The notes: a model not told the origin generated them from the letters alone. 64,000 nucleotides of DNA from JBEVJK01 sp963791325 (GCA_963791325.1 CAWBRU010000021.1:62001-126000); one strand, 5' to 3'. Counted from the stretch's first letter, positions 1 to 9,624 are shown. Numbers and translations: made by a program.

Positions 1-709
<709 letters not shown>

Positions 710-716
710 TGGAGGC

Positions 717-3700
717 TTAGTCGGCGAGCACCCGCGTCGACGGGAAAGCGACCTCCACCAGCGTGCCTTCGCCCGGGGTCGAGGCGATCGAGAAGCGGGC
801 CCGGTTGGCCTCGACCATCGCCTTGGTCAGCGGCAGCCCAAGCCCGGTGCCGTCGCGGCGGTCACGGCGGAGCGCGTTGAGCTGCTTGAACGGCTTCAGG
901 GCCTGCTCGATCTCCGCCGCGGCTCATGCCGATGCCGGTGTCGCGGACCCGGATCACCACGTCGCCGCTGGGCTCGTAGGCCGTCGAGACGATCACCTGG
1001 CCGCCGGCCAGCGTATAGCGCACCGCATTGGAGAGCAGGTTGAGCGCGATCTGGCGGACGCTGCGCAGGTCGGCCACCACTTCCGGCACCCGCGAGGCGA
1101 GGCTGGAGCGGATGATCACGCGCTCGCGGTTCGCCTGCGGCTGCATCATGGCGACGATCTCGGAAAGCGTGTCGTTGAGCGACACGGCCTCGTAGCTCAT
1201 CTCCTGCTGCCCGGCCTCGATCTTGGAAATGTCGAGCAGATCGTTGACAAGATCGAGCACGTGATTGCCCGAGCGGTTGATGTCGCGCAGATAGTCGCGA
1301 TAGCGATCATTGCCGACGGGCCCGAACTTTTCGTCGATCATCAGCTCGGAAAAGCCGATGATGGCATTGAGCGGGGTGCGGATCTCGTGGCTGACGCGGG
1401 CCAGGAAGTCCGTCTTCTCCGATGAGGCGCGTTCGGCCTGGCGCGCGCCTGGGTCAGTTCCTCCTCGGCCCGTTTCCACGGCGTGATGTCACGCAGCACG
1501 GCGCAGAAGCCGCTGTCCTTGGGCAGCCTGCCCATCGTCATGAACAGCGGAATGAAGCGGCCCTTGCGCCTCTCGGCCGATCACCTCGCGGCCGTCGTTG
1601 AGCACGCTGGCAACGCCATGCTCGGTCAGGCCGGCGAGATAGTCGCGCGCGGCGCGCTGGCTCTCGATCGCAAACAGGGAGACGAACGGCTGGCCGACGA
1701 CGGTCGTCGCTGTCGAGCCCGAACAAGGCTTCCGCCGGACGGCTGATCGAGCGGATCAGGCCATCGGGGGTGATCAGCACGACGCCGTCGGTGGCGGTAT
1801 CGACGATGGCACCCATCTCGGCCACGCGGGACTGGTGATGCAGGCGTTCGTCGCGCGCCGCCTCTTCCCGGGCCTGCGCAAGCCGTTGCTCGACGATCTC
1901 CGGATCGACCTCGGGCTCATCCGGCGCAAGCGTGAGCAGCAAAGCGTGGCTACCCTGCCAGTCGATCGTCTGCAGCCGTGCCGCGACCGGCCGTTCGGCA
2001 CCGTCCTTGGTGACGAGCCGCAGCTTGCGGTCGCCCTGCTCGGCGGCATCGGGCTCGCCGAACAGCCGCTCCAAGCCACCGGCTGCGGCGAGTTCGTCGA
2101 CGGACGCGTAGCCAGACAGGTCGAGGAACGCCGGGTTGGCGAAGCGCGGCGTCCCATCGTGATGGACGAGGGCGGCGATCGGCAGCTTGTTGAGCAGCGC
2201 CGTCGGATCGGCCCGCTCGGCGTCGCCGGCGCCGGCGAAGGCCGAGGGCAGAAATCCGGATTTTGCCAGTGGCGGCGCAGCGGCTTCGGGCTCGGAAGCC
2301 TGGTCCGGCGCATCGCCGCGCGCGGCCACGCCGCTTTGCTCCGACACGCCGGCAATCTCGGCCACAGGTTCGTCGGGCGGCTCGGGTGCCGAGGTCGCCG
2401 CGGGAGCGGCCGGCGCCGCATCGTGCTCGGATTTGAGGCGGTCGCCGATCTCACGAAAGGCGCTGCGCTCCACGCTGGACAGGCCCTTCTCCGCCGCATG
2501 GCTGGTGCGGTGCTCGGACAGGCGGATGATCTTGTCGCTTGCGTCGATGTCGGGCTGCGGCGGGGCCGGTGGCGATTGCGGCAGCTCTGCAGGGAGGCTG
2601 GAGTTCTCCGGCGCCGAAGGGTCCGGGGCGGTCCCCGATTGCGGATCCGGATGGTTCTCTTCCGCCGGAGCCTTCGCCGGACGATGTGCGGCATCGGCAG
2701 GGCGGGCGACACCGAAGCCGCGGAACCCGTCGAAGCTGCGGTCGCGGCGGTATACCGGCAGGGCGGCAAGATCGACGGGGATGTCGAACGGGCTGCCGGC
2801 CTCGGGCCACATCACGGTCCGTCCCGACCAGGTCTCGCGCCGCTGCATCAGGCCGGCGATCTCGGCGCGCGGGCCGAATCCAGGCTCGGCGATGTCGTCG
2901 AGAGCGCGTCCGACCATTGCGTCGGCGCGTTCGCCGACCAGTGCGGCAAACTCGGGGGAGATCGCGCTCAGCCGTCCGTCAGCGTCGGTCCGCCAGGTAA
3001 AGCGCAGCGGTGGACCGGAATTGGGCCGATGAGCGGGGGCCTCGCTCCCGAGGGGCGCCGTCTCGGTCTCGGCGGCCGCGGGCGCCGGCCGCGCATCCAT
3101 GTCCGGCTCAACGGACGACCCGCCGGCGCTGTCGTCGACGACGATCAGCAGATACCGCGCAGGCTCGTCCGATAGGCGGGCGAGGCCGGCAGGCACGCGG
3201 CCCGCGGCACCCTCGACATGGCGCTTGACCAGGCGGCCGCCCTCGTTGCGCAGTTCGGCCACCAGCGTCGTCAGCTGCACTGCCCCGATGCCAAGCCGAC
3301 CAAAGCCCGGCGAGGCGGCGATGATCTCGCCGTCAGCGCCGATCAAGGCTGCAAAACGGCCGGGCTCGGTCAATCCGCCGATCAGCGCCGCGTCGCTGTC
3401 CGGGTGTTTGCGCGACACCTCGGCCGCCGGCAATGCAAACAGCAGCGCCGGCTGGCCGTCGGGCAAGGCGATGGCACTGGCGCGAAACAAGAGGGCCTGG
3501 CTCTTCATCCCGGCGGCGATGCGCACCGCCACGCTCTTGTCGCGGCCGATCCGCGGATAACCGGGCAGCGATTGGATCTGCCGCTGGGCAACCGGTGTGA
3601 GGCGGGCCGGCTCGCCCATCGCGGTTTCGATGTCGGCGTAGCCGAACATCTGCGCGCCGTTCCCGTTCGCCCACAGCACCGATCGGAGATCGGCCGACAG

Positions 3701-3787
3701 CAGCGCCAGTGCGTCGCCGGCCGCGAAGCGTTCGCGTACGCCGTCGAGCACGGCGATGTCGAGAAAGGAATAGCTCGCGGATGCCAT
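717..3787 (-). pseudogene. PAS-domain sensor histidine kinase (PdhS/PleC/DivJ-like), frameshifted near the 3' end
   Basis: A long soluble sensor kinase of about 1,020 residues once frames are joined. The first 690 or so residues (3787 down to about 1710) form one clean frame with at least three PAS-like regions: near residue 262, near 550 and near 665. The kinase core follows, with the H box VSHEIRTPLNAIIGF, an N box NLLSNAVRYT, RDTGIGMS and GTGLGLPLTKAMVEANRA, ending at a TAA at 717-719. One-base frame changes lie near 1710, 1575, 1445 and 925, while the 3' two-thirds of the sensor part is intact. The G2-box wording and the RVLAD end resemble the alphaproteobacterial PdhS/PleC/DivJ kinases that feed the DivK-CtrA pathway; that assignment is inference. 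A CtrA-type box sits 35 bp upstream of the start. Confidence 0.7.
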
Positions 3788-3821
3788 GTGAGACGAATCC
3801 CTCAGCGGCGCGACGCCCCGG

Positions 3822-3836
3822 TTAATGCTTCGTTAA
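3822..3836 (-). promoter_or_regulatory. CtrA-type box TTAA-N7-TTAA
   Basis: The + strand reads TTAATGCTTCGTTAA, an exact TTAA-N7-TTAA full site. On the minus strand the second half is TTAAC, as in the CtrA consensus. It lies 35-49 bp upstream of the sensor kinase start at 3787, where it could overlap the promoter. CtrA is the cell-cycle response regulator of alphaproteobacteria. Only the motif and its position are seen; occupancy is inferred. Confidence 0.5.
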
Positions 3837-3920
3837 TAGAATTTGGCCGGCAGAAAATCCACAAAGCTGGCGGGCGGAGCGGCGGAATTCCGGTTCCGTG
3901 GTTAATTGCGGGCGGTTTTT

Positions 3921-3953
3921 ATGCCGCAATGCAGCAAAAATGTTGCAATGCAC
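3921..3953 (+). promoter_or_regulatory. Probable PhaR operator upstream of the phasin gene
   Basis: This AT-richer stretch carries repeated TGC/GCA half-sites: TGCCGCAATGCAGCA and TGTTGCAATGCA, separated by an A-run. PhaR, the PHB-responsive repressor, binds TGC-rich and GCA-rich palindromes before phasin genes in Paracoccus, Rhodobacter and rhizobia. The phasin start lies about 75 bp downstream. The match is by eye. Confidence 0.45.
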
Positions 3954-4026
3954 AAAGAACGATGCTATATGCGCGCCATAGAGGTCAAGGGTGTGGGCCG
4001 AACCCAGCCAAGCGAAAGGTAAGGAA

Positions 4027-4491
4027 ATGTCCAAAACTGCTCTGAAAACCGGCGAGACCGCCGAAACCGTAGAATTCCCGTCGTTCGATGCCAACAAGGC
4101 CACGGACCAGTTCCGCTCGTTCGCCGAGAAGAGCGTCGAGCAGTCCAAGGAGGCCTACGCCAAGCTGAAGACGGGTGCCGAAGAGGCACAGAAGACCCTC
4201 GAATCGACATTCGAGACCGCCAAGGCGGCCGCCAATGAGGCGACGCTGAAGACCATTGCCGCGATGCGCGCCAACGCCGAAGCCAATTTCGCGCATCTCG
4301 AAGCGCTGGTCGGGGTCAAGTCTTTCTCCGAGTTCGTCGAACTGCAGACCGCCTATCTGCGCCGCCGCGTCGAGACGGGCGTCGAGCAGGTCAAGGACTT
4401 TCAGGCGCTCGCCAACAAGGCCGCGACCGATGTGTCCCTGCCGGTGAAGAACGCCTTCGAGAAGGCGATCCGCGACGTCAAGCTCGCCTGA
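4027..4491 (+). CDS. Phasin family protein (PHB granule-associated)
   Basis: A 154-residue phasin of the Phasin_2 type. Such proteins coat polyhydroxybutyrate granules and set their size and number. It has no signal peptide and no cysteine, and consists almost wholly of charged amphipathic helix: FPSFDANKATDQFRSFAEKS, then a long Ala/Glu/Lys helix, then FSEFVELQTAYLRRRVETG, which is the family's typical core. The ATG at 4027 was chosen because AAGGTAAGGAA lies just before it; an in-frame ATG at 3991 has no such site and would add 12 unlikely residues. The gene stands alone between its TGC-rich operator and a good terminator, so its expression probably follows PHB stores through PhaR. Confidence 0.88.
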   Translation: MSKTALKTGETAETVEFPSFDANKATDQFRSFAEKSVEQSKEAYAKLKTGAEEAQKTLESTFETAKAAANEATLKTIAAMRANAEANFAHLEALVGVKSFSEFVELQTAYLRRRVETGVEQVKDFQALANKAATDVSLPVKNAFEKAIRDVKLA

Positions 4492-4570
4492 TACCTCCCG
4501 AGATCCGGCAGACGGCTCCTCCTCCCGCCGTCTGTCGGGGCAGGCCGGCTGGAGCCGGCCGCTGACTGGA

Positions 4571-4600
4571 AAAGGCCGGGTCCTCCCCCCGGCCTTTTTT
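4571..4600 (+). terminator. Rho-independent terminator of the phasin gene
   Basis: The stem AAAGGCCGGG (4571-4580) pairs with CCCGGCCTTT (4588-4597) across a short C-rich loop, and a run of six T ends at 4600. It lies 80 bp after the phasin stop. Confidence 0.85.
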
Positions 4601-4699
4601 CTTGGCTCGATCTGCCTCCCCGGCGCGCCGGCCGTCGCCGAGCGCTCTTGAAAAGCGACTGATTTGTCCGTAATGGACGGCTGCGCCTTGCGCGACCAT

Positions 4700-4776
4700 G
4701 CGGTTGTAGCTCAGTTGGTTAGAGCGCAGGATTGTGGCTCCTGAGGTCGGTGGTTCGAATCCACCCAACCGTACCA
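4700..4776 (+). tRNA. tRNA-His (GTG)
   Basis: A complete 77-nt cloverleaf with CCA encoded. The acceptor GCGGTTG pairs with CAACCGT, giving a G1:U72 pair. The anticodon stem CAGGA/TCCTG encloses the loop TTGTGGC, with anticodon GTG at 4734-4736. The T arm is GGTGG-TTCGAAT-CCACC. The discriminator base is A73, and the base before position 1 is T, so the G-1 typical of bacterial tRNA-His is not encoded. This departure is known from alphaproteobacteria, where it goes with a divergent HisRS; hisS lies at 22754 in this window. Confidence 0.95.
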
Positions 4777-4905
4777 GCTTTGCCACTTCGGATTTATTTC
4801 CACAGATGAGCGGCGATCTGCGACGACTGTTGCCCAGCATCGCGGAATAATTCCTTTTTGTAGCTGGATATAGAAGAACTTCGATCGTACCCTTCCGGAA
4901 ATCCA

Positions 4906-5673
4906 TTGCGGAAGTGGAAGTTCTTGATCCAGACAATTGCCCGCATCTGCGTTTTTCTGTTCGTCTTCTGCTACGGCGCGTCGGCCGAGGAGGTCGACGT
5001 CGCCGTTGTTCTTGCGGCTGATGTGTCGGCGTCCGTCGGCAACGAGGCCGTCGAACAACAAAGGCAGGCCCACGCCAACGCGCTTCGCTCGCCGGAGGTG
5101 ATTGGGGCCGTGATGATGGGCGTCCGCGGCTGTGCAGGCTTTGCCTATTTCGAATGGTCGAGCAATGGGCGCAAGCGGGTGCTGCTGCCCTGGACGCGCA
5201 TCTGCGGCCCCGCCGACGCAGAGGACGCTGCCCGGCGGATCGTTGCCGGACCCGGCAAGGGCCGGCGGGTCGGCGGCCGCACCTCCGTGTCGTTCGCAAT
5301 CGCCGCCGCGGCTGCCTTGCTCGCCGACTCGCCCTGGCGCTCCGACCGGACGATCATCGACATCGCCGCAAACGGGTTCAACAATGACGGGCCGTCGCTG
5401 GCCGACAGCCGTGCCGGCGCGATCGCCGCCGGCCACACGATCAATGCCGTGGCGCTGCCCGGCCCCGACAGCGGCTCGCTCACCGACTACCTTGCCGGGC
5501 AGGTGATCGGCGGACCCGGCGCCTTCGTCATCGAATCGGATCAGGGACGCGGCTTCTCGGTGGCCTTGCGCCGCAAGCTGGTCACGGAAATCGCGGCGGC
5601 CCCGCCGGGGCGGGTCCGCGCCACTGCCGTCAGAACAGCGAGCCTTGCTCGGCCGGCACCTTGGTTGCCTTAG
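4906..5673 (+). CDS. Secreted VWA-like protein, DUF1194 family
   Basis: A 255-residue exported protein of the DUF1194 family, whose role is unknown. The N-terminus has a signal peptide (basic start, hydrophobic ARICVFLFVFCYGASA, then EE). The mature part begins VDVAVVLAADVSASVG, with the DxSxS metal-site motif of von Willebrand factor A folds, and later IIDIAANGFNNDGP and INAVALPGP. The start is a TTG at 4906, with another in-frame TTG at 4924; neither is certain. The last 15 codons overlap the 3' end of xseA on the other strand by 44 bp, and the final PGRVRATAVRTASLARPAPWLP looks like an extension past the usual family end, perhaps after loss of an earlier stop. Confidence 0.8.
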   Translation: MRKWKFLIQTIARICVFLFVFCYGASAEEVDVAVVLAADVSASVGNEAVEQQRQAHANALRSPEVIGAVMMGVRGCAGFAYFEWSSNGRKRVLLPWTRICGPADAEDAARRIVAGPGKGRRVGGRTSVSFAIAAAAALLADSPWRSDRTIIDIAANGFNNDGPSLADSRAGAIAAGHTINAVALPGPDSGSLTDYLAGQVIGGPGAFVIESDQGRGFSVALRRKLVTEIAAAPPGRVRATAVRTASLARPAPWLP

Positions 5674-7216
5674 CCGCCCGGCTCGGCCGGCGCAGCCGCG
5701 CCTCGCCGCCCGCCACCGCCTCGGCCGTCCCATCGGCAAACTGCAACGTCAATGCCGCACCGGGTGAGACATCGGCAGCACGCTTAAGCAGCGCGCCGTC
5801 GCGGCCGCTGACCAGGACGAAGCCGCGCTCCAGCACGGCCTGATGCGACAGCGTGGTGAGCAGGCGCTCGGTCTGCGCCAAGCTGCGCCGGTGGTGGGCG
5901 ACCAGCGCGGCCATGGCGCGCGGCAGTCGAACCGAAAGGCGCTGCTGGTCGCGTGCGGCAAGGCGGGCCCGCTGCAGCACCGGCTCGGGTGTCATGCGCC
6001 GATCGGCGGCCGCGAGCCGCAGCCGGCGCCCGCTCAGATAGGCGCGCGCGCATTTCGGCAGCTGCTGGGCGGCACGGTCGAGGTGCTTGCGCGCCTCGTT
6101 GACGCGGCGGGCGAGCAGGGAAGGGGCGAGCCGCATCGCCGCGAGCCGCGCCCGGCTTCGCCTGGTCGACACCTCCAGCGCACGCGCCAGCCGGCTGGCC
6201 GCCTCGTCATGGCGCCGCCGCGGCAGCGCCAGCAGCTGATCGGCCGAAGGCAGGCCGCGGCCGGCCGCGCGCAGTGCCTGGCGGCGGCGCTCTCCGGCCC
6301 GCGACTGGGCGGCGGAGAGCCGCGCCGCCAGCGACGCCAGTGTCGCCTCGAGCTCGGCCCTGACCGGCACGGCCATCTCGGCAGCGCCCGTCGGCGTCGG
6401 CGCGCGCCGGTCGGCGACCAGGTCGATCAGCGTCCAGTCGGTCTCATGGCCGACGGCCGAGATCACCGGGATGGCAGAGGCGGCGACCGCGCGGGCGAGC
6501 CCTTCGTCATTGAAGCCCCACAGATCCTCCAGGCTGCCGCCCCCGCGCGCCACGATCAGCACATCCGGGCGCCGCAGGCGTCCGTCGGGGGCGAGCGCAT
6601 TGAAGCCATGCACGGCGCGCGTCACCTCCGCGGCCGTGGTCTCGCCCTGGACGCGAACCGGCCAGACCAGGACGTGCAGCGGGAACCGGTCGGCGATGCG
6701 GTGCAGGATGTCGCGGATCACCGCCCCGGTCGGGGAGGTGATGACGCCGATCACGCATGGCATGAACGGCAGGCTCCGCTTGCGCCCGGCCTCGAACAGC
6801 CCTTCGGCGGCGAGCCGGCGCTTGCGCTCCTCGAGCAATGCCATCAGCGCGCCGGCTCCTGCCGGCTCCAGCGCTTCGATGACAATCTGATAGCTCGAGC
6901 GGTTCGGATAGGTGGTCAGCCGCCCGGTGGCGATCACCTCCATGCCTTCCTCCGGCTTGAACTTCAGCCGCGCCATGGCGGTGCGCCAGATCACGGCCTC
7001 GATCTTGGCGCGGTCGTCCTTCAGCGCGAAATAGGCGTGGCCGGAGGAATGCGGGCCGCGATAGCCGGAGATTTCGCCGCGCACGCGGACATGGCCGAAG
7101 GCGTCCTCGACGGTGCGCTTCAGCGCACCGGAGATCTCGCTCACCGTATACTCGGCGGCGTTGCTCTGCGAATCGCGGACGTAGAGGTCGCTCATCGGCG
7201 GATTGGGCTGGGTCAT
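5630..7216 (-). CDS. xseA: Exodeoxyribonuclease VII large subunit
   Basis: XseA is the large subunit of exonuclease VII, which degrades single-stranded DNA and acts with XseB in repair. The 528 residues start with the OB-fold part (YTVSEISGALKRTVEDAF, VRVRGEISGYRGP, SGHAYFALKDD) and continue with the nuclease core: VIGVITSPTGAVIRDI, PDVLIVARGGGSLEDLW, ISAVGHETDWTLIDLVAD. A helical Arg/Ala-rich region and a short basic C-terminal tail follow. It starts 16 bp after the stop of the LysR gene and may be co-transcribed with it. ATG 7216 was preferred; ATG 7195 (MSDLYVRD) is possible. xseB is not in the window. Confidence 0.94.
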   Translation of the reverse strand: MTQPNPPMSDLYVRDSQSNAAEYTVSEISGALKRTVEDAFGHVRVRGEISGYRGPHSSGHAYFALKDDRAKIEAVIWRTAMARLKFKPEEGMEVIATGRLTTYPNRSSYQIVIEALEPAGAGALMALLEERKRRLAAEGLFEAGRKRSLPFMPCVIGVITSPTGAVIRDILHRIADRFPLHVLVWPVRVQGETTAAEVTRAVHGFNALAPDGRLRRPDVLIVARGGGSLEDLWGFNDEGLARAVAASAIPVISAVGHETDWTLIDLVADRRAPTPTGAAEMAVPVRAELEATLASLAARLSAAQSRAGERRRQALRAAGRGLPSADQLLALPRRRHDEAASRLARALEVSTRRSRARLAAMRLAPSLLARRVNEARKHLDRAAQQLPKCARAYLSGRRLRLAAADRRMTPEPVLQRARLAARDQQRLSVRLPRAMAALVAHHRRSLAQTERLLTTLSHQAVLERGFVLVSGRDGALLKRAADVSPGAALTLQFADGTAEAVAGGEARLRRPSRAAKATKVPAEQGSLF

Positions 7217-7232
7217 CGTCGGCCCGTCAAGC

Positions 7233-8186
7233 CTACCATCGGGGCAGGGCGTGGCCGGTCTTCGAGCGGCGGTTGCGCGTGGCGGCAAAGGCCGGCAGGT
7301 CGAATGCGCCGCTTCTCTCGGCAAGCGGTACCGAGATGTTGTCGAGGCTTTCGGCGATATGGCGGGCGAGCGCCTCGACCGCCTCTGTCTGCCCGGTCTG
7401 GCCGCGCATCAGGCCGATCTCGACGTCGGGCAAGACGGCGAAGCCGTCCGCCTCGCCGAGCACGCGCATCCCCGGCCGAAGCGCGCATTCGGGCAGCACC
7501 GACAGAGCCAGGCCGGACAGGATGGCGGCGATGATGACGGTTGCCGACCAACTGGTGAATAGGATGCGGTAGTCGCGCTCGGCCAGATCGAGCGCGTCGC
7601 AGGCGTAGCGGCGCCATTGACAGGTCGGCCGCCCGAAAGCCAGCGGCAGCGGGCTCTGTTCGTGGGTGGGGTGATTGGCCGATGTCACCCACAGCAGGGG
7701 CTCGCGCCGCACCACCTCGGACTGCCGGTGGACATCGTCGTGGGTGACCAGCGCGAGATCGAGATTGCCGCGCCTCAGATGGTCGACCAGGTTGAGCGTC
7801 GGCTCGCAGATGACGGACAGCTCGACGCGCGGGTTGGAGCGCGCGAACCGGGCCATGATCTCCGGCAGGAACCGGTCGGCATAGTCGTCGGGCGTGCCGA
7901 TCCGCACCAGGCCCTGCAGGCTGGTGTCGTCGAACGCGGCGAGCGTCTCGCGGCTCAGCCGGATCATGCGCCGGGCATAGCCGAGCAGCTTCTCGCCTTC
8001 CTGGCTCAGCCGGTTGATGCGGCCGTCCTTCGTGAACAGCGGCTTGCCGAGGCGCTCTTCGAGCCGGCGCATCTGCATCGACACCGCAGACTGCGTCCGG
8101 TGGACCTCCGCAGCGGCCTTGGTAAAGCTGCCGCTGTCGGCGATAGCGACGAAAGTCCGCAATTGGTCGAGGTCCAAGGGCGTCAT
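7233..8186 (-). CDS. LysR-family transcriptional regulator
   Basis: A 317-residue LysR-type regulator. The N-terminal winged helix-turn-helix reads LDQLRTFVAIADSGSFTKAA, followed by a recognition helix with HRTQSAVSMQMRRLEERLG. A periplasmic-binding-like effector domain fills the rest, and the last 25 residues are an extra basic tail. It is divergent from the DUF1127 gene at 8361, an arrangement in which LysR proteins often act on the neighbour; its target and ligand cannot be read from the sequence. The start MTPLDLDQLRT at 8186 matches the family; an upstream ATG at 8228 would add 14 unrelated residues. Confidence 0.88.
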   Translation of the reverse strand: MTPLDLDQLRTFVAIADSGSFTKAAAEVHRTQSAVSMQMRRLEERLGKPLFTKDGRINRLSQEGEKLLGYARRMIRLSRETLAAFDDTSLQGLVRIGTPDDYADRFLPEIMARFARSNPRVELSVICEPTLNLVDHLRRGNLDLALVTHDDVHRQSEVVRREPLLWVTSANHPTHEQSPLPLAFGRPTCQWRRYACDALDLAERDYRILFTSWSATVIIAAILSGLALSVLPECALRPGMRVLGEADGFAVLPDVEIGLMRGQTGQTEAVEALARHIAESLDNISVPLAERSGAFDLPAFAATRNRRSKTGHALPRW

Positions 8187-8360
8187 CACAGATCCATCAT
8201 CGACGTTGATGGCAGAGATTAGAAACATTCGTTGGATTTATCAATCTCGCGCTGCGATCTTGCCTATGCCCACAACGACTCACGTCGGTTGTACGCCGTT
8301 CGATGCCGCCCAGCCCGGGTCGGCGCGACCGGCTCTGCACCCGCGGGAAAGGAGAAGACG

Positions 8361-8666
8361 ATGACCACAGTCGACCATGGATCCGCATCGATCACCTCTG
8401 CGATGCGTCCCGCATTGCCGCTCCGCGCGGTGGCCTACATCTCCGGTCTTCTCCGCGCCTGGCACAATCGTCAGGCGTTCATTCGCCTCGGAGAAATGTC
8501 GGATTATGAGCTGGCGGATATCGGCTTGACCCGAACCGACCTGCAACTCCCTTGGCGCATCGACCCGACGGCAGAGCTTGCGCCATTGGCAAGGACGCGC
8601 ATCGAAGCCGCCGCTCGCGCGGTCACGCGCGTGGAGACTCGCGCGGCCACGCGCGTGGAGAATTGA
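8361..8666 (+). CDS. DUF1127 domain protein with repeated C-terminal tail
   Basis: A 101-residue protein with a central DUF1127 core, RAWHNRQAFIRLGEMSDYEL then ADIGLTRTDLQ, near residues 42-72. Such small basic proteins in alphaproteobacteria have been tied to phosphate, carbon or RNA homeostasis, but the role here is unknown. GGGAAAGGAGAAGACG before the ATG is an excellent ribosome-binding site and sets the start at 8361. The C-terminal 26 residues repeat: TRIEAAARA, VTRVETRAA, TRVEN. In DNA two CACGCGCGTG palindromes (8624-8633, 8648-8657) lie exactly 24 bp apart, so the tail grew by an 8-codon duplication. Confidence 0.85.
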   Translation: MTTVDHGSASITSAMRPALPLRAVAYISGLLRAWHNRQAFIRLGEMSDYELADIGLTRTDLQLPWRIDPTAELAPLARTRIEAAARAVTRVETRAATRVEN

Positions 8667-8716
8667 GCAACCTGCAGGCATCTCCCACCCGGCTTCCCCC
8701 CGGCAGCCTGCAAGAC

Positions 8717-8747
8717 TGCCCGGCCTGCCATCAGGCCGGGCCTTCTT
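8717..8747 (+). terminator. Terminator between convergent DUF1127 and DUF937-like genes
   Basis: GCCCGGCCTG (8718-8727) pairs with CAGGCCGGGC (8732-8741) around a 4-nt loop, followed by CTTCTT on the + strand. The stem is long and could also stop minus-strand transcripts, but no T-run is seen on that side. Confidence 0.7.
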
Positions 8748-8751
8748 GCCG

Positions 8752-9624
8752 TCAGCGATAGCGGTCCATGCCCTTCTTGAACTGGTCGAAGATCGATTCG
8801 ACGCCGGCCTGATAATCGTCGCGCTGCTGGCGGCCGGTCTCGAACATCTTGCCGAAGATCTCGTCATAGGGGTTGCGCGGGCGACCTGACGGATTTTGCT
8901 GAGCCGGCTCCTCCGCAGCGGGCTGCGGGGCGGGCGCGGCTTGCGATTGGCGCAGCATGTCCTCGAAGACCTTGCCGAACGGATTGTCGCCATAGGGACC
9001 AGCTCCCGGCGCCTGTCCGGGGGTGCCCTGCCGCGCGCCGCCGAACATGTCCTGGAGCACCTTGCCGAACGGATTGTCGAACGGGTTCTGCGGGGTCGGC
9101 GCGGGCTGTTGCGGAAACCCCATGGCACCGCCCTGGCGCATCATTTCGGCGATGATCTCGCCGAGCGGATTGCCGGCTGCGGCGGATCCCGGCGCGCCCA
9201 TTTGCCCGGTCGACTGTTTGAACAGCCCGCCCATGATCATTGCGGCGATGGCCGGCAGCATCTGCTGCAGGACCTGCTGCGCAATTCCCGTGGCCTGCGC
9301 GGCCTGGCCGGCCACTGCGCGCGACAGCTCCTTCGACCCGAACAGCTGGCCCAGGATGTCGTTGCCTTGCTGGATGCCCTGCGGCGAAAAGGCGTTGGCG
9401 GCGTCCTCGAAATACTTGCCGTGCTGACCGCTTGCCATCGCCGTCAGGAAGGCGCCGAAACCATAGGGATCGGCAACGTTGCGCTTGAGCCCCTGGCTGA
9501 AGGCCGGCAGCAGGGCCTCGACCGCGGCCTGCGCCTGCTGCTGCGAGAGGTTGAATTGGCGGGCGAGCGCTGCGATCGCATCGCCGTTCTGGGCGTTGTT
9601 CAGCATGTCGAACAAGGGCAGCAT
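8752..9624 (-). CDS. DUF937-like protein with four NPF-type repeats
   Basis: A 290-residue cytoplasmic-looking protein. Residues 1-140 resemble the DUF937 (YidB-like) fold: FNLSQQQAQAAVEALLPAFSQ, ILGQLFGSKEL, MLPAIAAMIMGGL. The C-terminal half is Pro/Gln/Gly-rich and holds four copies of a short amphipathic motif: NPLGEIIAEMMRQ (152-164), NPFGKVLQDMFGG (184-196), NPFGKVFEDMLRQ (214-226) and NPYDEIFGKMFE (251-262). The spacing is irregular and the linkers are low complexity, suggesting linear binding motifs on a flexible tail. AGGAGAC before ATG 9624 fixes the start. The function is unknown. Confidence 0.75.
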   Translation of the reverse strand: MLPLFDMLNNAQNGDAIAALARQFNLSQQQAQAAVEALLPAFSQGLKRNVADPYGFGAFLTAMASGQHGKYFEDAANAFSPQGIQQGNDILGQLFGSKELSRAVAGQAAQATGIAQQVLQQMLPAIAAMIMGGLFKQSTGQMGAPGSAAAGNPLGEIIAEMMRQGGAMGFPQQPAPTPQNPFDNPFGKVLQDMFGGARQGTPGQAPGAGPYGDNPFGKVFEDMLRQSQAAPAPQPAAEEPAQQNPSGRPRNPYDEIFGKMFETGRQQRDDYQAGVESIFDQFKKGMDRYR

